Under the pieces are notes generated by a model, which searched no databases, was not told the origin of the DNA, and saw only the letters and a program-made list of their open reading frames with translations. Shown here in pieces: positions 58,367-64,000 of a stretch of 64,000 nt of DNA (the first letter of the stretch is position 1; each line of letters starts with the position of its first letter). Origin of the DNA: a virus. The stretch lies in IMG/VR virus record IMGVR_UViG_3300008952_000013, positions 1 through 64,000 of that record, one strand, 5' to 3'. Both the position numbers and the translations under genes were made by a program.

Positions 58367-59322
58367 GCTAAATAGCTTTTAAGTTTTCTATCTCTTCTTT
58401 CCATCTCTTCTAGGTCATCAGTAAGAAAATTTAAGTTATTACTTTGTTGTTTTTGGGTAATACTTTCATGACTCACCCTAGAGTCATAGATGTTTTGTAT
58501 TTCCTCTTTAGATAAGTCTGATGGGTCTTTCCCCCACTTACAAGCCATAATATCTATATCAAAAAACTTATTTTTATTAATAGTTTTTTCAATTAGTTTT
58601 ATTCCACCCTCATCTCCATCCCCAAAAATAATTAATTTTTTAGCACCAAACTCCAATAGGGTTTTAACTTGGTTATCACTTAAGTCAGCACCCAAGAGTG
58701 CAGCACAGTTTTTGAAACCCTTCTGCCACATAGACATTACATCAAAAGCACCCTCTACAATAATGGTTTCTTTTTCAACTTGTTTTGAGAAGATGAAATT
58801 GGATTTAGGCATATTCTTAGGAAATATATATTTTCTTGAAGATAGTCCTGTATAGTCTCTAGCCTGAAAAGCTAAATTCCCTTTAGTTTCAATAGGAATT
58901 ATAATTCTTTGATTGTAGATGGAAGATTTTTTCCTACATATGTGAAGATTGAAGTCTACTATTGTTTCAATTTCAAGTCTATTAGTTAGGTAGTAGGGGC
59001 AATCTGATTCATTAAATATCTTTTCAAATTCCTGGGGGAAAAACTTAAAATTTTCTTCTTTAGGGGTTTCTAATTGACTTATGTCATCCAGTAGATCCTC
59101 TAGGCTATAGGTTATTTCAATATCTTCTAAACCATCAATGAGGTGACTGAGGTGACCTTTCTTATTGCACCCATGACAATACCAAAGTTTCTTTTTCTTA
59201 CTATATGAAGCAGATGGATTATCATCTAAATGGTCTGGACTAGGACAACTAATCCTTATTTCTTCATCAGTTTCGTTAAAAGTTATTATTCCAGCTTTTT
59301 CTAATATTTGTTTATGATTCAT
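58363..59322 (-). CDS. DnaG-type primase
   Basis: A CHC2-like zinc finger (C26, H31, C49, C52: CPSPDH and YCHGC) is followed by a TOPRIM domain with IIVEGAFDV (E190) and IIFGDGDEGG (D235, D237), then KDPSDLS. These are the primer-synthesis motifs of DnaG proteins. At 319 residues it is shorter than cellular DnaG and lacks the helicase-binding domain. It is in one operon with the DnaB-like helicase. Confidence 0.88.
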   Translation of the reverse strand: MNHKQILEKAGIITFNETDEEIRISCPSPDHLDDNPSASYSKKKKLWYCHGCNKKGHLSHLIDGLEDIEITYSLEDLLDDISQLETPKEENFKFFPQEFEKIFNESDCPYYLTNRLEIETIVDFNLHICRKKSSIYNQRIIIPIETKGNLAFQARDYTGLSSRKYIFPKNMPKSNFIFSKQVEKETIIVEGAFDVMSMWQKGFKNCAALLGADLSDNQVKTLLEFGAKKLIIFGDGDEGGIKLIEKTINKNKFFDIDIMACKWGKDPSDLSKEEIQNIYDSRVSHESITQKQQSNNLNFLTDDLEEMERRDRKLKSYLA

Positions 59323-59753
59323 AGTGAGGGTAGGAATTTTGATTTTTTTCTGTAATTTCTTCTTGAAACTATTCTTTTTCTATATTTCTTATGAAAATCT
59401 TTGTTTTCTTTGGTTACTATTCTATCTATGTTGTCTTTTTTTTCAGTTTCTTGAAAAAGAACAATAGAGGCAATACCTAAACTTGTTATTAACACAAAAA
59501 AAGTAGTTAGCATAAAAAACCAATCATCAGTGTTAAAGAAGTCAAAAAAGAATGAGAGATCAAGTTCTCCTAGAAGCATCGACCCTATTATTACTTTTGC
59601 ACCAATTACTTGATGCATGTATTTGTTAGCTTTAGGAGTGCTTTTTGCTTCTGGATGTTTCTCATCCCATTCTTTAGATTCTTCTTTGACTCTTTCATTT
59701 AGTTCTTTAATTGCACTAAATGTTCTAAAAAAGACAAGGATTAGTCTAAGCAT
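59319..59753 (-). CDS. Membrane protein between primase and helicase genes
   Basis: Two to three hydrophobic segments (VIGAKVIIGSMLLGELDLSF, WFFMLTTFFVLITSLGIASI) are flanked by charged helices. It overlaps helicase by 8 bases and primase by 4, so the three are co-translated. A membrane protein within the replication operon could anchor the replication complex; this is a guess. Confidence 0.65.
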   Translation of the reverse strand: MLRLILVFFRTFSAIKELNERVKEESKEWDEKHPEAKSTPKANKYMHQVIGAKVIIGSMLLGELDLSFFFDFFNTDDWFFMLTTFFVLITSLGIASIVLFQETEKKDNIDRIVTKENKDFHKKYRKRIVSRRNYRKKSKFLPSL

Positions 59754-61293
59754 TAATCATAGAAAAATCCCATTCATCACCTATTTCTGTATAGTTATCC
59801 AACTTCATTATTTCAGTATTCAAAGAAGCGAAGATAGGATTTTTTAAAGAATAGTCTGTATCAAAATCATCATCTTCTTCAGATTGAAATTCATTAACGT
59901 GCTCAAGAGAGTCTCCATCAACTTCAATCTTGGAATGACGAAGCTTAGTAAACCAAAACCTAACTCTTTTCTTAACTACATCATCAGTTGTTCTTTTCCA
60001 GTTTAATCCAATATCAATGTGATCTCTGATAGCAGTAGAATATTTATAGCTACCATCTTCTTGAGATTGAATAGGAACTATTAAAACAACATCTAGCGAC
60101 CTAGCTAGAGCTTTTAGTTCAGCATATAGGTTAGAGTATGAGTGCCAACTTTGTTCTCCAGATAGAACTTCATTCATTATACCTGGATAGTCAATAATTA
60201 ACACATCACAGCCACGTTTTTCCTTTAGTTGGCTAATTTGAGACTTAATTATCTCAACACTACAACCTGAAGCAATGTCTATGGGGAAAAAGGTGTTTCT
60301 TCTTCTAAGGATTTTGGAATTTTCAAAAAACTTTTCTTCAATTTCTTCCTTACTAAAGGAAGCAAGTTCATTTCCAAAAAGATTAATGATTTTCTTGGCA
60401 TCATTATAGCACTCAGGATCAACAGCTTCTAGTAAAACCATTTTTCTTAACCTTAAAGTGGTTTTAAGATCTAGATCACGCATTAATATCTTAGTGACAG
60501 GAATTTCACTCATCCTACTATGGAGTCTGGCTAATAATTCTTCTTCACTCATTTCTAAGCTAACATAAGCCACACTTAAATCTTCTTTATAGGCACTATA
60601 GCCCATGTTCATAGATACAATACTTTTACCACCTTGAGTTCCACTACCTAAACCTACTAGATTTGGTTTTCTAAACCCACCACCCATTTTTTCGTTTAGC
60701 TCTTTAATACCACAAGATATAATTTCTTCTTCATTAAAAGAAGTGCTATATCTTTCTAGAGCAATAGGGGAGAATTCAGAAATATCATAATTAATGATGT
60801 TGTTAGAATATATCTGATTCTTTAGTCCAGCTATTTGGTCTTCTAAAAAACTTAAAGATTCTTGTGGGCTTTTTTGGCTAGAAATAATACTACTAGCCTC
60901 ACGCATAGTTTTAATCAGAAAGTTTCTTAGATAGTTAGACTCAACTTGTTTTCTAACTAAGTTGTATTCTGCATCAAAAAGGTCAGATTCAAAATTCTGG
61001 ATGGATTGATAAATGTTGATTGACTCTTCAACATCTATGTCTCTTTTGATAATTTCTTGTTTTACAAGGTTGGCATCTGGCAAATGACCAGAGCTTTTGT
61101 AAAACTCAACAATGATGTTGAAGATGGTCTTATTGGGATTGTCAATAATCCATTCAGGATCAACTTCTCCTGAAATTCTTTTGACAAAATCTTTACTAGT
61201 TAAGTACCTAATAAGAGTAGGTTCTGTATCACAAACCTCTTTCTTAAAATCAACAAATTCATTATCATTGTTTACTTTGGATTTTCTAATCAT
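59746..61293 (-). CDS. DnaB-like replicative helicase
   Basis: The N-terminal helical domain is followed by a RecA-type core with Walker A GSGTQGGKS, SLEMSEEELLARLHSRM, Walker B VLIIDYPG and the PIQSQ sensor motif, typical of DnaB/phage helicases that unwind DNA ahead of the polymerase. The 515 residues are normal. The acidic C-terminus is extended. The promoter at 61321 lies upstream. Confidence 0.88.
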   Translation of the reverse strand: MIRKSKVNNDNEFVDFKKEVCDTEPTLIRYLTSKDFVKRISGEVDPEWIIDNPNKTIFNIIVEFYKSSGHLPDANLVKQEIIKRDIDVEESINIYQSIQNFESDLFDAEYNLVRKQVESNYLRNFLIKTMREASSIISSQKSPQESLSFLEDQIAGLKNQIYSNNIINYDISEFSPIALERYSTSFNEEEIISCGIKELNEKMGGGFRKPNLVGLGSGTQGGKSIVSMNMGYSAYKEDLSVAYVSLEMSEEELLARLHSRMSEIPVTKILMRDLDLKTTLRLRKMVLLEAVDPECYNDAKKIINLFGNELASFSKEEIEEKFFENSKILRRRNTFFPIDIASGCSVEIIKSQISQLKEKRGCDVLIIDYPGIMNEVLSGEQSWHSYSNLYAELKALARSLDVVLIVPIQSQEDGSYKYSTAIRDHIDIGLNWKRTTDDVVKKRVRFWFTKLRHSKIEVDGDSLEHVNEFQSEEDDDFDTDYSLKNPIFASLNTEIMKLDNYTEIGDEWDFSMINA

Positions 61294-61320
61294 AATTACC
61301 TCATTGGCTATGGTGAAAAT

Positions 61321-61349
61321 ATGATATCATATTTGTTTTTCTATTTCAA
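61321..61349 (-). promoter_or_regulatory. Promoter of the helicase-primase operon
   Basis: Minus strand TTGAAA, 17 bases ending TATGA, TATCAT, then ATTTTCACC. It shares ATGATATCATATT and the CACC end with the 45778 promoter. Confidence 0.65.
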
Positions 61350-61380
61350 GAGAAAAATGACTTTAATTATACCCCTGTGC

Positions 61381-61386
61381 TATAAT
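61381..61386 (+). promoter_or_regulatory. Extended -10 promoter for the 61415 gene
   Basis: TGTGCTATAATAATC with TGC before TATAAT; the -35 (TGACTT at 61358) is weak. Confidence 0.5.
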
Positions 61387-61414
61387 AATCAATTATTAGT
61401 GGGAGTATGTAGCA

Positions 61415-64000
61415 ATGCCAGAACTTTTAGCTAGGGATGACGCACAACAGCAAATACAATCTTATTATTTCATTGAGGTAATGAATGATTACCTGCAGGA
61501 TGTAGAAGCAGGTCAAGCTTATCTATTAAATGAAATTAGAAAAAATACAGGTAACATTAGACTAAGAGCAGATAACGTTACCATGAATACTCAACAAATT
61601 GAGTTGTTGTTGGGTGGACTGCATTCTCACACTGATTATAATGAACTAAAGGCTTCTGATTCTGACCCCTCTACTCCTAGCTATTTAATACAAGAATTAG
61701 ATGGAAGTGATAATCCCACAGGAAATGTAGTTTTAACCACAGACCCTTCTCAACTAGAGAGTGATCAATATGGGTTGATTTTACAAGATGTTCTATGGGA
61801 AGAAATACCAGGTGAAAATGGTGGAGATCCTACATATAAAGAAATAAGTTCATTTAGATATGCTAGAGATCAAATAGAAGCAATAAAGGCCATATATACA
61901 GCTAGTGTTAGTGATAATAAGACTTTAGTTGACGTTCATGAAGCATTAATTGATGTTTATAGTGCTGTATCAGGACAAGATGCAGGGAATACATCTGCTT
62001 TAGGTGGAGTGTCTAGCACAATTTCTTCATCAATGAGCAACACTACTATATCTTTAATTGGAACTACTCAAGAGTGGGATGATTGGAATGCATTAGAAGA
62101 TCCAGATCCAGAACTGGAACCAATTAAATATCCAGATCAAAACCTCTATGAGTTGATAGATACAGAGATTACTGCAGTCACAACTGCATTAACTGACACT
62201 ATAGAAGTTACACTTGAGGAAATAGATAAGGCACTAAGAACTGAAGGGTATTTGAAGGATATTGATAGTACATTAAGTGATCAATTAGATATAAAAGTTT
62301 CTAATTTAGAAACCTTATTGCTGAATGTATTAAGTGCACCTGGTGTTACTCTGGATGCATCTACAAATACATATCTAGATGACCAGGGTGTCACAGCTTC
62401 TTTTATAAATTTAGATGATGTTAAAACTGAGGTAAACACTGCTAGTGCCAATATTACTGGGGGAATAACAGATCAGACTACTACTTTAGGTAATAAAATA
62501 GATGCCTTATTTACAGATCCTTTAGATACTGACAAAAGATCACTGTATGACCTATATGAAACCATAACAAAAATACATTCAACTACATTAGCTGAATATG
62601 CTAGTTTGTTTGATGTTAAAACTTCAATAGATAGTCTTTTGGTTACTTCTGCAACTGGAGTGTCTATTTTTGACTTAGATGCGACTGTAACTAGTGAATT
62701 CACTAACTTAAAAAATGGGAAAACACTTTCAGATTTAGATACTTCTATAGGGAATGTTCAAGGCGCAATAGAGACTCTTCAGGGAACAGAGACATTCACT
62801 ATTGAAACATTAGAAGGTAAAGTTGGTAGTTTATTAGAAGTCACTACTGATGGAGCAAAAACTTCCATTTTTGATTTAAATTTTAATTTAGTTGACGATA
62901 CTAGTGGTCAATTTAGGCTCTTAAAAGATGATTTAACTAAAGCATATGTTAATGGGGAAGATAGATTAAATATTCCAGGATTAGGAGAGAAGATAAATCT
63001 TGCTTTATTGGGAACCATAGATGATGGAACTTCAGGTGTTAGTGGCACATCAGTTACTTCAGTTATTGAGAAAGAAATATCTTCTTTAGAGGATATGTTG
63101 ATTGGATCTACAGCTTTAGTGGGAGATACCTCTAATCTTTATGAAATAGAAAAAGATATAGAGAGAATTAGGGGTCTTGTTGGCAATGATGTAGAGGATA
63201 GCACTAAGAAAAATTTAAAAGATCTTCATACATCTTTAGAGAGTATTAAGGGATCTAGTGTTAACTATCAAAAGAATTTAAATGACATTTATGATAGGTT
63301 AGGTAATCTTTCTTTAGAAGTCAATAATGTAGCTGTTAATACAGATCAGCTTGAACAATTAATAGGTTGGGATTTCACTAGAGATCTATATACTCCTGAG
63401 TATATAGCGTATGTTGATGATATATATGTTGTAAATGCGCTAATTTATCCAGACCAGATTGATGCTTCAGGTGTTTCAGTAGAAGACTATAATAAAAATA
63501 ATTATCTAGCTTATTCTAGTTCTTATTGGCAAGATGCTCATGAGTCATTAGGTGGTGAGATCTTTTTATATGGTGGTAATGCAGGTAGGTCAGTTTCTGA
63601 CGTATCATCACCAGGGGATGAACACCCACTAACAGATGTGGTTGGTTTTTCCTCTATTTTTGATAGAATGTCTGAGAGTAAAACTACTCTTGACAGTATT
63701 AAAAACACACTAGAAAACTTAAATAAAGCTACTAGAGAAAGTAGTTTTTTTGATGGAAATGGTGATCTTACTGGAACTAAGAAAACAATACAAGATTATC
63801 TTGATTCTTTACACATTAACATTAATAAAGGACTAATAGATGGTCAAACAGATAGTGAATCAAGATTATGGCTTTTAAACGATGATTTAAATGAAGGGTT
63901 GTTTACAAACAGGGATTCACAACCTGGTGAAGAGCCTAAACTGGATAGAATAACTAATGAGTTGTTGAGGCTACAGGGAAATTATCCAGTTGATTGGGTA
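61415..64000 (+). CDS. Large repetitive structural protein, N-terminal part (partial)
   Basis: The frame is open from ATG 61415 (GGGAG 9 bases upstream) to the end of the window, 862 residues. It is rich in Thr, Ser, Asp and Leu with many repeats of the type DLDTSIGNVQGAIETL and LEVTTDGAKTSIFDL, giving long helical segments. Such sequences are seen in phage tail fibre, tail or virion proteins. There is no recognisable domain and the C-terminus is outside the window. Confidence 0.7.
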   Translation, partial: MPELLARDDAQQQIQSYYFIEVMNDYLQDVEAGQAYLLNEIRKNTGNIRLRADNVTMNTQQIELLLGGLHSHTDYNELKASDSDPSTPSYLIQELDGSDNPTGNVVLTTDPSQLESDQYGLILQDVLWEEIPGENGGDPTYKEISSFRYARDQIEAIKAIYTASVSDNKTLVDVHEALIDVYSAVSGQDAGNTSALGGVSSTISSSMSNTTISLIGTTQEWDDWNALEDPDPELEPIKYPDQNLYELIDTEITAVTTALTDTIEVTLEEIDKALRTEGYLKDIDSTLSDQLDIKVSNLETLLLNVLSAPGVTLDASTNTYLDDQGVTASFINLDDVKTEVNTASANITGGITDQTTTLGNKIDALFTDPLDTDKRSLYDLYETITKIHSTTLAEYASLFDVKTSIDSLLVTSATGVSIFDLDATVTSEFTNLKNGKTLSDLDTSIGNVQGAIETLQGTETFTIETLEGKVGSLLEVTTDGAKTSIFDLNFNLVDDTSGQFRLLKDDLTKAYVNGEDRLNIPGLGEKINLALLGTIDDGTSGVSGTSVTSVIEKEISSLEDMLIGSTALVGDTSNLYEIEKDIERIRGLVGNDVEDSTKKNLKDLHTSLESIKGSSVNYQKNLNDIYDRLGNLSLEVNNVAVNTDQLEQLIGWDFTRDLYTPEYIAYVDDIYVVNALIYPDQIDASGVSVEDYNKNNYLAYSSSYWQDAHESLGGEIFLYGGNAGRSVSDVSSPGDEHPLTDVVGFSSIFDRMSESKTTLDSIKNTLENLNKATRESSFFDGNGDLTGTKKTIQDYLDSLHININKGLIDGQTDSESRLWLLNDDLNEGLFTNRDSQPGEEPKLDRITNELLRLQGNYPVDWV

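Noticed and set aside
1-64000. tRNA or rRNA genes
   Set aside because: I looked for cloverleaf-like arms with a GTTCRA T-loop and found none that I could support by eye; a covariance-model scan would be decisive.

Overview
The window is part of the genome of a tailed, double-stranded DNA bacteriophage (Caudoviricetes-like). It carries an HK97-type head module (portal, split large terminase, MuF-like head protein, prohead protease-scaffold, major capsid protein, connectors) and a phage replication and recombination set (DNA polymerase III alpha C-terminus, DnaB-like helicase, DnaG-like primase, gp32-like SSB, SbcD and a two-piece SbcC/Rad50, dNMP kinase, dCMP deaminase). It also has an endolysin, an ArdC-type antirestriction protein and a phage sigma factor. 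The DNA is AT-rich, genes are packed with many ATGA overlaps, and TTG and GTG starts are common. Promoters look like bacterial sigma70 sites (TTGACA-N17-TATAAT), so the host is a bacterium; the sequence does not fix its identity. The genome runs beyond both ends: a polymerase gene is cut at base 1 and a large virion-type gene is cut at 64000.

Layout. 1-14585 (+): replication, recombination and hypothetical genes, ending with a GH108-type endolysin. 14586-15471: non-coding, between convergent arms. 15472-24962 (-): about 20 short early-type genes plus ArdC and a Gp88-like protein. They are driven by eleven near-identical promoters whose upstream gaps hold terminators and long fold-back sequences. 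25019-26659: GT-rich divergent region with small membrane-protein genes. 26660-28563 (+): nucleotide metabolism and small genes. 28547-31564 (-): moron-like block with a hybrid sensor histidine kinase, two membrane proteins and a cluster of short terminated transcripts. 31565-34040: a repeat array next to a TnpB-family nuclease gene and an RRM RNA-binding protein gene. 34039-45714 (-): recombination, SSB, portal, terminase and nucleases. 45839-58366 (+): sigma factor, holin-like gene, head proteins, and a 1773-residue protein with an HNH-like segment followed by an SMI1/SUKH-like gene. 58363-61293 (-): primase and helicase. 61415-64000 (+): start of a large structural protein.

The most striking locus is 31.6-35.7 kb. 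A TnpB-family protein with intact RuvC residues is encoded 3 bases downstream of an RRM protein gene. Immediately 3' of it lies a 2.4 kb array with about 50 copies of a heptamer (ATGYCAA on the coding strand; TTGRCAT on the + strand) separated by unlike 10-45 base segments. Four copies of a ~115 base element are interspersed; its hairpin arms change in a compensatory way between copies. The first heptamer overlaps the tnpB stop codon. This looks like an RNA-guided nuclease with its own non-canonical guide or target array. That reading is an inference and needs RNA and database work.

Other unusual points are the phage-encoded hybrid histidine kinase, the split Rad50 with its halves 33 kb apart on opposite strands, the split terminase interrupted by a small gene, an intein-like homing endonuclease reading frame that starts directly at the splice cysteine, and a possible toxin-immunity pair inside the head operon.
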